From an uncultured Planctomycetaceae bacterium (GTDB lineage Bacteria; Planctomycetota; Planctomycetia; Planctomycetales; Planctomycetaceae): DNA of 5,277 nucleotides. The DNA is taken from assembly GCA_937975745.1 (NCBI GenBank), contig CALJUK010000228.1, positions 1 to 5,277 of the forward strand, given 5' to 3'. Under the pieces are notes generated by a model. It saw only the letters and a program-made list of their open reading frames with translations. It was not told the DNA's origin and made no database searches. This document shows, in pieces, positions 1 through 5,277 of this stretch. Numbering within the stretch: position 1 is the stretch's first letter; each line of letters begins with the position of its first letter. The translations under genes and the position numbers were made by a program.

Positions 1-221
1 CTCCACAACTGCGAGCCGAGCAGCGGATCGCTGACGGGGCGTTCCACAAACATGACTTCGAGTGTGATCGCGTCGGCGGTTGTCTGGATCGATGGAAGCG
101 AGTTGGGAGGCTTGGCCGCCGTAATCTGCGTGGTTGTCTCGACCAATCGGCAGCCGACCACGAGGCCTATGCTCAGGCAGAGCATGACAATCGCACTGGC
201 GCGCAACGGAGCAGAAGACAT
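1..221 (-). CDS. Predicted lipoprotein, N-terminal part only (runs off left edge)
   Basis: Reading the minus strand from ATG at 221-219 gives 73 codons without a stop up to the window edge. The protein begins MSSAPLRASAIVMLCLSIGL and continues VVGC: a short basic n-region (R7), a hydrophobic stretch (about residues 10-22) and a lipobox-like V-V-G-C with the lipidated Cys at residue 24. This predicts export and anchoring as a lipoprotein. After a polar Thr/Pro-rich linker (about 28-50) comes a segment around residues 52-73 (AITLEVMFVERPVSDPLLGS, then QLW) that I recognise from planctomycete proteins of unknown function. The start is fixed by an in-frame TGA 15 bases upstream of the ATG and a purine-rich GGGAAG at 228-233, six bases away. 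The internal Met13 would leave no basic n-region. The gene is divergent from ispF. Function is unknown; I infer only a cell-envelope location. Confidence 0.8.
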   Translation of the reverse strand, partial: MSSAPLRASAIVMLCLSIGLVVGCRLVETTTQITAAKPPNSLPSIQTTADAITLEVMFVERPVSDPLLGSQLW

Positions 222-394
222 CGGAGACTTCCCAGGTCAGCGGTGGCCGACCGGTCGGTGATAAACGCAAGCAGGACTTGGGGGGAGCCATCGCCCAGAC
301 CAGACTGAGAGGTTGTCCGGCGACATGAGGACGCGAACTCGGTCGGGAGAGTTCAGGAGATGGCTGTGACAGAAACTGAAGAATGGGGGGCGGG

Positions 395-423
395 AGTGTA
401 AGCCGACGTCGAAAATGTGTCAA
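395..423 (-). promoter_or_regulatory. Sigma-70-type promoter for the lipoprotein gene
   Basis: On the minus strand, TTGACA (418-423, exact consensus -35) is followed after exactly 17 bases by TACACT (395-400, 4 of 6 matches to TATAAT). The predicted transcription start is near 388, giving an untranslated leader of roughly 165 bases before the ATG at 221. Spacing and the -35 are ideal and the location is right, but it is a motif match only. Confidence 0.5.
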
Positions 424-430
424 TCCGGTC

Positions 431-454
431 TGCGGCCGGGGACAATCGTCCGCA
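431..454. repeat. Inverted repeat between the divergent -35 boxes
   Basis: TGCGG (431-435) and CCGCA (450-454) are perfect inverted copies separated by 14 bases. A second, overlapping dyad GGAC-N4-GTCC lies at 440-451. Both sit in the 44 bases between the two -35 elements, where a regulator could affect both promoters. The arms are short, so chance is a real possibility. Confidence 0.25.
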
Positions 455-467
455 AGGCGACTTCGCG

Positions 468-496
468 TTGTCACTTGCAAACTCGATCGCTATCAT
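468..496 (+). promoter_or_regulatory. Sigma-70-type promoter for ispF-cysS-ruvC-ruvA
   Basis: TTGTCA (468-473, 5 of 6 matches to TTGACA) is followed after exactly 17 bases by TATCAT (491-496, 5 of 6 matches to TATAAT). The predicted start is near 503, about 90 bases ahead of ispF. No comparable site is evident in the short gaps further down the cluster, so this is the likely promoter of all four genes. Motif evidence only. Confidence 0.55.
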
Positions 497-550
497 TCCG
501 CCAAGCGGCGGGTCGGGTGTCAGCCGCCGAGCGTAAATCAATAGTGCTAC

Positions 551-565
551 GGGGCTTCCTGCCCC
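551..565 (+). other. GC-rich hairpin in the ispF leader
   Basis: GGGGC, a five-base loop TTCCT, and GCCCC form a five-pair all-GC stem 19 bases ahead of the ispF Shine-Dalgarno. No T-tract follows, so it is not an intrinsic terminator. It might affect mRNA stability or translation, or have no role. Confidence 0.3.
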
Positions 566-595
566 ACGAGGTTTCCCGGGCGACGGAGCGTCACG

Positions 596-1108
596 ATGGA
601 ACCCCTGCGGCTGCGGGTCGGCCACGGTCAGGACACGCACCGGCTCAAAGCCGGCCGCGACCTCATTCTGGGGGGAGTCCGTGTTCCGCACGATCGGGGA
701 CTGGACGGCCACAGTGATGCCGACGCGCTTCTGCACGCCGTCACCGATGCTCTCCTGGGAGCCGCCGGCCTGGGGGACATTGGCGAGTGGTTCAGCGACA
801 CCGACGCTCGCTGGGCGGGTGCCGACTCGGCGGAGTTGCTTCTTGAAGTCGTCCGGGCAGTTCACGAGCGGGGCTGGCAGATCGTCAACCTGGATTGCAC
901 GATCTCGGCCGAGCGTCCCAAACTCAAGGACTACAAACCGCAAATCAGACAGCGGATCGCCAAGCTGTTGCAGCTGAGTGTCGATGCCGTCAACGTAAAG
1001 GCGAAGACGGGAGAGAAAGTCGGCCCGGTCGGCCGCGAAGAAGCCATAATGGCCGACGCCATTGTGCTATTGGCTCGCAACGTCAGTCCATCCGACACCA
1101 GTGCGTGA
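596..1108 (+). CDS. ispF: 2-C-methyl-D-erythritol 2,4-cyclodiphosphate synthase (IspF)
   Basis: IspF turns CDP-methylerythritol 2-phosphate into methylerythritol 2,4-cyclodiphosphate plus CMP, a step of the MEP route to isoprenoids, in the cytoplasm as a trimer with a divalent metal. The 170-residue protein has normal family length. Visible marks are the N-terminal GHGQDTHRL with metal ligands D13 and H15; GHSDAD followed by LLHAVTDALLGAAGLGDIG with the third ligand H47; AERPKLK (105-111) in the nucleotide-binding region; and KTGEKVG (137-143), matching the T.E substrate and CMP loop with T138 and E140. The ATG is preceded by GGAG (585-588), seven bases away. Variations: the usual FPDTD substrate loop reads FSDTD (66-70), and the Phe of KLGFTGR is replaced (KVGPVGR). 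These look like lineage variation, not loss of function. It is the first gene of the predicted four-gene unit, 43 bases ahead of cysS. Confidence 0.96.
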   Translation: MEPLRLRVGHGQDTHRLKAGRDLILGGVRVPHDRGLDGHSDADALLHAVTDALLGAAGLGDIGEWFSDTDARWAGADSAELLLEVVRAVHERGWQIVNLDCTISAERPKLKDYKPQIRQRIAKLLQLSVDAVNVKAKTGEKVGPVGREEAIMADAIVLLARNVSPSDTSA

Positions 1109-1137
1109 AGCTGGTAGACCTGCATTTCTCACAGAGT

Positions 1138-1142
1138 GGAAG
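1138..1142 (+). promoter_or_regulatory. Ribosome binding site deciding the cysS start
   Basis: GGAAG lies nine bases before ATG 1152. It supports that start over an upstream in-frame TTG at 1062, which would overlap ispF and add 30 residues with no CysRS character. Confidence 0.6.
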
Positions 1143-1151
1143 CCGATCATT

Positions 1152-2708
1152 ATGACCTTGCGTGTGTATAACACCCTGACGCGGGAAAAAGAGAATTTCA
1201 CGACGGTGCACCCCGGCAAAGTCGGGATGTACCTCTGTGGACCGACTGTTTACAAGCCGGCTCACATCGGCCACATGATTGGACCGGTGATTTTCGACAC
1301 GATCAAGCGGTGTCTGGAGTACAACGGCTATGACGTCACGTTTGTGATCAATATCACCGATGTCGACGACAAGCTGATTAATCGAGCTCGCGAGAACAAC
1401 ACCACGGTCGAAGCGCTCGCGAAGCAGATGACACAGGACTACTTCGACAACCTGGCCACCATCGGTGTCGACTCGGTCGATCGCTTTCCCTACGCGACGG
1501 AGCACATCGGCGAGATGCAGGAGATGATTCAGCAACTCATCGACCAGGGATATGCCTATCCGTTGGAAGGTGACGTCTACTTTAAGGTCACGGCCGACGA
1601 AGATTACGGGAAACTCAGCCGCCGCAGCATCGAAGAGATGATGGCTGGCACACGGGTCGAAGCCAACACCCGTAAGCAGAACCCTGCCGACTTCGCCCTC
1701 TGGAAAAAGTCCCGCGAAGGTGAGCCCGCCTGGGACAGTCCGTGGGGCCCGGGTCGGCCCGGCTGGCATATCGAATGCTCGGCCATGTCGATGAAATACC
1801 TCGGCGAGACAATCGATATTCACGGCGGCGGGCTCGACCTGATGTTCCCGCATCACGAGAACGAACTGGCCCAGTCGGAGTCCTGTTCCGGAAAACCCTT
1901 TGCCCGCTACTGGATGCACAACGGTTTAATGCAGGCTGGTTCGTCGGCCGGTAAGATCGGCGGACAGCACGATCGGCATGGCGACGTGGTGGTCGACCAG
2001 GCGGCTCAGGAAGCCAACAAATTGGCCGGCTCGAAGGGAGCGGCTTCGGTCAAGGAACTCTTCGCGGTCCATGCACCCGAGACGATCCGCTTCTTCCTGC
2101 TGTCGACACATTATCGCAGTCCGATCGATTTCGGTGACGAGAGAATCTCTGAAGTCGGCAAGGGGCTGGCGGGCTTTTACCGCATGTTTGAAACCTACCA
2201 GAGAGTCACGGGTCAGGACTTCTACGACCTGCAGGTCCCCACGCGGCGGGACAAGTCGACGCCGCTTCCCGAGACGCCAGCCGAGTTTGCCGCCGAACTG
2301 CAGTTGCTGCGGGACCGGTTCCTGAATGCGATGGATGACGACTTCAACACCGGCGGTGCCATCGGTGTTCTGTATGAACTTCGCAAGTGTATTAATGGTT
2401 TCATCGCGGACCAGAAGCTCGAAACCGTTCCGGACAACCCACCGGCGCAGGCCACGCTGACAGCGGCGGTGACGCTGTTCAAAGAACTGGCCAACTTGCT
2501 GGGTGTGTTCCGGGTGCCCGTCCAGCAGGCCGCCTCGGATGGTGACGATGCCTTTGCTGGCCAATTGATGGAACTCGTGATCGAGGTCCGAGCGCTGGCC
2601 CGCAAGGCCAAGCAGTGGGAGATTGCCGATATCGTTCGCGATCGCCTGTCCGAGTTAAACGTCGTGCTCGAGGACCGGCCTGAAGGGACGTCCTGGCGAC
2701 GAGGTTGA
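1152..2708 (+). CDS. cysS: Cysteinyl-tRNA synthetase with altered KMSKS loop and insertion
   Basis: CysRS charges tRNA-Cys with cysteine using ATP; it is a cytoplasmic class I synthetase. The 518-residue product starts MTLRVYNTLTREKE, the usual family opening. The catalytic domain shows YLCGPTVY (27-34) and HIGH at 38-41. The four zinc ligands that select cysteine are all present: C29, C209 (WHIECSAMSM), H234 and E238 (HHENELAQSE), close to the E. coli numbering (C28, C209, H234, E238). WMHNGLM (254-260) follows. The KMSKS motif, expected right after this, comes only at 290-294 and reads KLAGS, with an insertion of about 24 residues (roughly 262-289) rich in Gly, Asp and Gln. AMDDDFNT (393-400) marks the helical DALR-type domain, and the C-terminus (about 488-516) matches the usual RDRL.ELG..LEDTPEGT.W ending. 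It is longer than the E. coli enzyme (461), partly from the insertion and partly from a linker near 370-390. No frame disruption is seen. It lies 43 bases after ispF and 41 before ruvC. Confidence 0.96.
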   Translation: MTLRVYNTLTREKENFTTVHPGKVGMYLCGPTVYKPAHIGHMIGPVIFDTIKRCLEYNGYDVTFVINITDVDDKLINRARENNTTVEALAKQMTQDYFDNLATIGVDSVDRFPYATEHIGEMQEMIQQLIDQGYAYPLEGDVYFKVTADEDYGKLSRRSIEEMMAGTRVEANTRKQNPADFALWKKSREGEPAWDSPWGPGRPGWHIECSAMSMKYLGETIDIHGGGLDLMFPHHENELAQSESCSGKPFARYWMHNGLMQAGSSAGKIGGQHDRHGDVVVDQAAQEANKLAGSKGAASVKELFAVHAPETIRFFLLSTHYRSPIDFGDERISEVGKGLAGFYRMFETYQRVTGQDFYDLQVPTRRDKSTPLPETPAEFAAELQLLRDRFLNAMDDDFNTGGAIGVLYELRKCINGFIADQKLETVPDNPPAQATLTAAVTLFKELANLLGVFRVPVQQAASDGDDAFAGQLMELVIEVRALARKAKQWEIADIVRDRLSELNVVLEDRPEGTSWRRG

Positions 2709-2737
2709 ACTGCCGCAAACCGCATGGATTTACGCAC

Positions 2738-2742
2738 GGAGG
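2738..2742 (+). promoter_or_regulatory. Ribosome binding site deciding the ruvC start
   Basis: A consensus GGAGG lies seven bases before ATG 2750. This favours 2750 over the in-frame TTG at 2705, which overlaps the cysS stop codon, and over the ATG at 2756. Confidence 0.8.
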
Positions 2743-2749
2743 CGAGCTG

Positions 2750-3274
2750 ATGGCGATGCAAATAACGGCCCGCACAAGCGACCGCTGCGGCGAAGTGGTG
2801 CTCGGGATCGATCCGGGACTCAATCGGACCGGGTATGCCATCCTCTCACGGACGGCGGCCGGTCCAAAGCTGGTGGAAGCGGGCATCATCCGGTCGCAGG
2901 CCGAGCGGTCATTGGCCGAACGAGTGCTGGAAATCGGTAGCGGACTCCGGGAAGTCATCGAGCAGTATCCGCCCGACGTGATGGCCATCGAGCAGGTCTT
3001 CACCACAATCAAGTTTCCCAAATCGTCGATTCTGATGGCACATGCCCGCGGTGCGCTGTTGTTTGCGGCGGCTGACCGGGGAATTCATGTCGAACATTAC
3101 ACCGCGGCCCACATCAAGCGGATGTTGACCGGCAGCGGGCGGGCTCCGAAGGCTCAGATGCAGCAGGCTGTCGCCAGCGAACAGCGGCTGAGATCGGCTC
3201 ACGAACCGCATGACGTGGCCGACGCTTGTGCCGTCGCGCTTTGCCAATGCTACACGCAACGCCGGGCGGCGTAA
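2750..3274 (+). CDS. ruvC: Crossover junction endodeoxyribonuclease RuvC
   Basis: RuvC is the dimeric, magnesium-dependent resolvase that cuts Holliday junctions made during recombination and fork repair, working with RuvAB. The 174-residue product has normal length and an RNase H-like fold. The acidic catalytic set is complete: D21 in LGIDPGLNRTGYAIL, E81 in MAIEQVF, and D155 and D158 in EPHDVADACAVAL, with the same three-residue spacing as E. coli D138/D141; H154 precedes D155. AHARGALLFAA and IKRMLTGSGRAPKAQMQQAV match the family's helix and DNA-contact regions. About 15 residues precede the first strand, slightly more than in E. coli. The gene follows cysS by 41 bases and precedes ruvA by 13, so RuvC and RuvA are probably translated from one message. 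No ruvB lies in the window. Confidence 0.95.
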   Translation: MAMQITARTSDRCGEVVLGIDPGLNRTGYAILSRTAAGPKLVEAGIIRSQAERSLAERVLEIGSGLREVIEQYPPDVMAIEQVFTTIKFPKSSILMAHARGALLFAAADRGIHVEHYTAAHIKRMLTGSGRAPKAQMQQAVASEQRLRSAHEPHDVADACAVALCQCYTQRRAA

Positions 3275-3280
3275 GGCGGA
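3275..3280 (+). promoter_or_regulatory. Ribosome binding site for the GTG start of ruvA
   Basis: GGCGGA lies immediately after the ruvC TAA and seven bases before GTG 3288. It supports the GTG start, whose product opens MITRISGTL as RuvA proteins do, over an in-frame ATG at 3210 inside ruvC. The tight stop/SD arrangement suggests ruvC and ruvA are translated together. Confidence 0.7.
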
Positions 3281-3287
3281 CCAAACT

Positions 3288-3911
3288 GTGATTACACGCA
3301 TCTCGGGAACACTCAGCACGTTGGTGGGAACCGAGGCCCGGCTGGATGTCGGACCATTCGAATACCAGGTTCTTATTCCCGAATTTGTCCGCCGGCAACT
3401 GCAACCCTTGGTTGGCCAGACCGTCCAACTGCGGACCATCGAATATCTGGAAGGGAACCCACAGTCCGGCCGTTTGACGCCCCGGCTGGTTGGTTTCATG
3501 TCCGAGGCCGAGCAGGAATTCTTCGAGATGGTCTGCTCTGTGGATGGCGTGGGTGTCAAGAAAGCCTTGCGGGCCATGGTTCGCCCGGTGCGTGAGGTGG
3601 CAACCGCCATCGAAGAGCAGGACATCAAGCAGCTCAGCACTCTGCCCGGTGTGGGACCGGCCGTTGCCGAACGGATCGTCGCCAAGCTCCGCCGCAAAAT
3701 GACCAAGTTTGCCCTGATGGTGTCCCGTGGCGAAGCGGCTGACGTCGGCCAGCGGCAAGACGTATTCGCGGATGCCTACGATGCACTGCTTGGACTGGGA
3801 CACTCGGCGAGTGACGCGCGGAAGAAGATCGAGCAGGTCTCGGAGGACGGCAAGAAGTCCAAGTCAGTTAAAGCCATTCTGCCCGAGATCTACCGCCACC
3901 AGCACAAATGA
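3288..3911 (+). CDS. ruvA: Holliday junction branch-migration protein RuvA
   Basis: RuvA binds four-way junctions as a tetramer and loads RuvB motor rings for branch migration; RuvC then resolves the junction. The 207-residue protein (E. coli 203) starts at GTG. Domain I (1-70) is the OB-fold (MITRISGTL ... VGPFEYQVLIP ... LVGF). Domain II (about 72-145) has two helix-hairpin-helix motifs, VDGVGVKKALRAM (85-97) and LPGVGPAVAERIVAKLRRK (119-137). After a short linker, domain III (about 158-206) shows DALLGLGHSASDARKKIEQV, the RuvB-contacting UBA-like helices. The loop carrying the acidic pin (E55-D56 in E. coli) is about seven residues longer here (E55 to R66) and has one acidic and two basic residues. 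No ruvB follows; the next gene is convergent, so RuvB must be encoded elsewhere. Confidence 0.94.
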   Translation: MITRISGTLSTLVGTEARLDVGPFEYQVLIPEFVRRQLQPLVGQTVQLRTIEYLEGNPQSGRLTPRLVGFMSEAEQEFFEMVCSVDGVGVKKALRAMVRPVREVATAIEEQDIKQLSTLPGVGPAVAERIVAKLRRKMTKFALMVSRGEAADVGQRQDVFADAYDALLGLGHSASDARKKIEQVSEDGKKSKSVKAILPEIYRHQHK

Positions 3912-3945
3912 CGGAAGGGTGGCTTGGGGGTCGCAGGAACGATCG
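3912..3945. other. Convergent gap between ruvA and tex
   Basis: These 34 bases separate the stop codons of two converging genes. I find no strong GC stem with a T-tract on either strand. The best inverted repeat (ACGAT at 3939-3943 with ATCGT at 3959-3963) has only five pairs and a long loop. Termination is therefore probably not intrinsic at this point, or lies inside the neighbouring genes. Confidence 0.5.
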
Positions 3946-5277
3946 TCAGGGCTTGATCATCGTCAGCGAGACCCGTTTCCGTTCGGTGTCAACCGCGTGC
4001 ACCCACGTGGTGACGATATCCCCCACCGCGACAACGTCGTGTGGGCTGCGGACGAAATCGTGCGAGAGCTGGCTGATATGAACCAGCCCGCTGTCCTTAA
4101 GCCCAATGTCCACGAACGCCCCGAAGTCGACGACGTTCAGAACGCGACCGGTCAGTTCCATTCCCACCGCCAGTTCGCTGAGCTTCAAAATTCCCTGCTT
4201 GAACACAGGGCCAGGAAGATCGCTCCGGGGATCCCTGCCGGGACGCCCCAGTGCCTCGAGAATGTCGCGAAGTGTCTGCTGGCCAACTTTCAGATCGCTG
4301 GCCCACTGGGACGTGTCGATCTGCTGCAACTGCTCCGACAATTGCTGACCGACGGGCTCGCTGGCGGTCAATGCGTCCGGCTGAATACCGGCCCGTTCCA
4401 GGATCTGCCGGGCTGCCGGGTAACTTTCCGGATGAATCCAGGTGGCATCAAGCGGTTCGATACCGTCGGTCAGTCTGAGGAAGCCGGCTGCCTGGGTGAA
4501 CCGGGCTTCACCCATTCCGGGAACATTCAGCAGGTCTTGCCGCGTGGAGAAACCGTTGTGCTCCTCGCGGTATTCGACGATTCGTCGGGCCAGCAGTTGG
4601 TTCAGGCCAGAGACATGCTTCAGCAACGAGGTGCTTGCCGTGTTGAGTTCCACGCCGACGTAGTTGACGCACGATTCGATCACTTCGGCCAGCGAGTCCG
4701 CCAGGCGTTTGGCGTTGATGTCGTGCTGATACATCCCGACGCCGATGTGTTGCGGGTCAATCTTGACCAGTTCGCTCAACGGATCCTGCAGCCGCCGGCC
4801 GATCGAGATTGTCCCACGGACCGTGGCGTCATAGTCGGGGAACTCTTCCCGGGCGATCGGACTGGTCGAATAAATACTGGCACCTGACTCGTTGATGATC
4901 TGATATTTCAACTCGGGCAGCCGATCACGGATGATCTCGGAGATCAATTCCTCCGTTTCGCGGCAGGCGGTTCCATTTCCGATGGCAACCAGCGAAATGC
5001 CATGCTCTGTCAGGAAGTCGGACAACTTGGCGGCAGCGGCCTGGCGTTTTTTGGAGGAACCGGTTAAAAAAAATCAGATCGGTTGCGATGCAGTTTCCTT
5101 TTTCGTCGAGCGCGGCCAGTTTGCAGCCGGTGCGCAAGCCCGGATCGATCGCCACCACACGCTGATTTCGGAGCGGAGGCTGCAACAGCAGGTTGCGGAG
5201 ATTGCGGGCGAAGACTTCAACGACGTGTCGTTCGGCCCGCTCGGTCAGTTCTCGGCGAACTTCCCGCTCCATTCCGG
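3946..5277 (-). CDS. tex: Tex-family S1 RNA-binding protein, C-terminal part, with apparent frameshift
   Basis: Tex is a conserved nucleic-acid-binding protein tied to transcription and RNA metabolism. The gene enters from the right edge and reads leftwards in two frames. The first frame (5275 to about 5074) encodes VEVFARNLRNLLLQPPLR and the YqgF/RNase H-like start AIDPGLRTGCKLAALDEKGN. The second (about 5065 to 3946) continues with KKRQAAAAKLSDFL, AIGNGTACRETEEL (4986-4945), helix-hairpin-helix repeats (about 4647-4468, with NGFSTRQDLLNVPGMGEARF) and an S1 domain (about 4167-3955, with VVDFGAFVDIG and SGLVHISQLS). Both frames match consecutive parts of one Tex protein, so a one-base change near 5066-5073 separates them. 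Read literally, the first frame stops at 4925 after about 46 unrelated residues, losing the HhH and S1 domains. The protein ends right after the S1 fold, without the tail of E. coli Tex. The N-terminus lies outside the window. Identity is firm; whether the gene is intact is open. Confidence 0.9.
5066..5073 (-). other. Frameshift site in tex: run of eight T (A on the plus strand)
   Basis: In the coding direction the sequence reads GATCTGA, eight T, then AACCGG. Removing one T gives DLIFLTGSSKKRQAAAAKL and joins the two Tex frames without a stop. As written, the downstream frame has a TGA (5074-5076) right beside the run, so the change must lie between there and about 5050. A six-A run (5047-5052) is the second candidate, less likely because it would leave FFNRFLQ in place of the more Tex-like FLTGSSKK. 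Confidence 0.75.

Larger units (their letters stand above)
222..595. other. Divergent intergenic region between lipoprotein gene and ispF
   Basis: This 374-base stretch separates two genes transcribed away from each other. I see no credible protein gene in it on either strand; the open frames crossing it are shadows. It holds a minus-strand promoter candidate (395-423), a plus-strand promoter candidate (468-496), a small dyad between them (431-454), a 12-bp perfect palindrome CCGACCGGTCGG at 247-258 in the lipoprotein leader, and a GC hairpin (551-565) in the ispF leader. Predicted leaders are about 165 bases for the lipoprotein and about 90 bases for ispF. Confidence 0.7.

Noticed and set aside
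247..258. Perfect 12-bp palindrome CCGACCGGTCGG
   Set aside because: About one such palindrome is expected by chance in a window of this size, and it does not overlap either promoter candidate.
237..326. A 29-codon minus-strand open frame in the lipoprotein leader, ending 15 bases before the lipoprotein start
   Set aside because: It has no ribosome binding site and no recognisable sequence; a leader peptide cannot be excluded but nothing supports it.
353..943. 196-codon minus-strand open frame over the intergenic region and ispF
   Set aside because: It is antisense to conserved ispF, covers the promoter region, and its translation resembles no family I know; it is a GC-rich shadow.
1062..1151. 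Upstream TTG start for cysS adding 30 residues
   Set aside because: It overlaps ispF by 47 bases and the extra residues are ispF sequence read in another frame. ATG 1152 gives the normal CysRS N-terminus.
1083..1919. 278-codon minus-strand open frame inside cysS
   Set aside because: It is antisense to the strongly conserved CysRS catalytic domain and has no recognisable domain; a shadow frame.
3939..3963. Possible bidirectional terminator between ruvA and tex
   Set aside because: The stem has five pairs with a 15-base loop and no T-tract on either side.
3727..4887. 386-codon plus-strand open frame spanning the end of ruvA and antisense to tex
   Set aside because: Its length comes from the complement of conserved Tex codons and high GC. 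The opposite strand carries clear HhH and S1 motifs.

Overview
The window is a piece of a bacterial chromosome, most likely from a planctomycete (Planctomycetota). Three things point there. The cysteinyl-tRNA synthetase carries a long glycine-rich insertion and an altered KMSKS loop of a kind I associate with that phylum. The left edge holds the start of a small lipoprotein whose 'LEVMFVERP...PLLG..LW' style N-terminus I recognise from planctomycete proteins. The ispF-cysS-ruvC-ruvA grouping and the divergent RuvA and IspF loops also fit. The phylum is inferred from recalled family patterns, not from a search. The DNA is GC-rich and densely coding, with no sign of mobile elements, CRISPR, tRNA or rRNA.

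Layout. Positions 1-221 (minus strand) hold the first 73 codons of a predicted lipoprotein that runs off the left edge. Positions 222-595 are a divergent intergenic region with two good sigma-70-type promoter candidates facing away from each other, one (minus) for the lipoprotein and one (plus) for the following gene cluster. Positions 596-3911 hold four plus-strand genes with gaps of 43, 41 and 13 bases: ispF (MEP isoprenoid pathway), cysS (cysteinyl-tRNA synthetase), ruvC (Holliday-junction resolvase) and ruvA (Holliday-junction branch-migration subunit). They look like one transcription unit. Positions 3946-5277 (minus strand) hold the C-terminal half of a Tex-family RNA-binding protein, convergent with ruvA and running off the right edge.

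Function. The cluster joins isoprenoid precursor synthesis, protein synthesis and recombination, so it is a housekeeping operon rather than a single pathway. RuvA and RuvC act together on Holliday junctions with RuvB, which is not in this window. Tex is a nucleic-acid-binding housekeeping protein.

Points worth a second look: tex is split between two frames at a run of eight A/T pairs (sequencing error, real mutation, or slippage); CysRS lacks the second lysine of KMSKS and has an insertion of about 24 residues just before it; RuvA has a longer, differently charged acidic-pin loop; and the two divergent promoters frame a small dyad. I see no convincing evidence of a new multi-gene system here.
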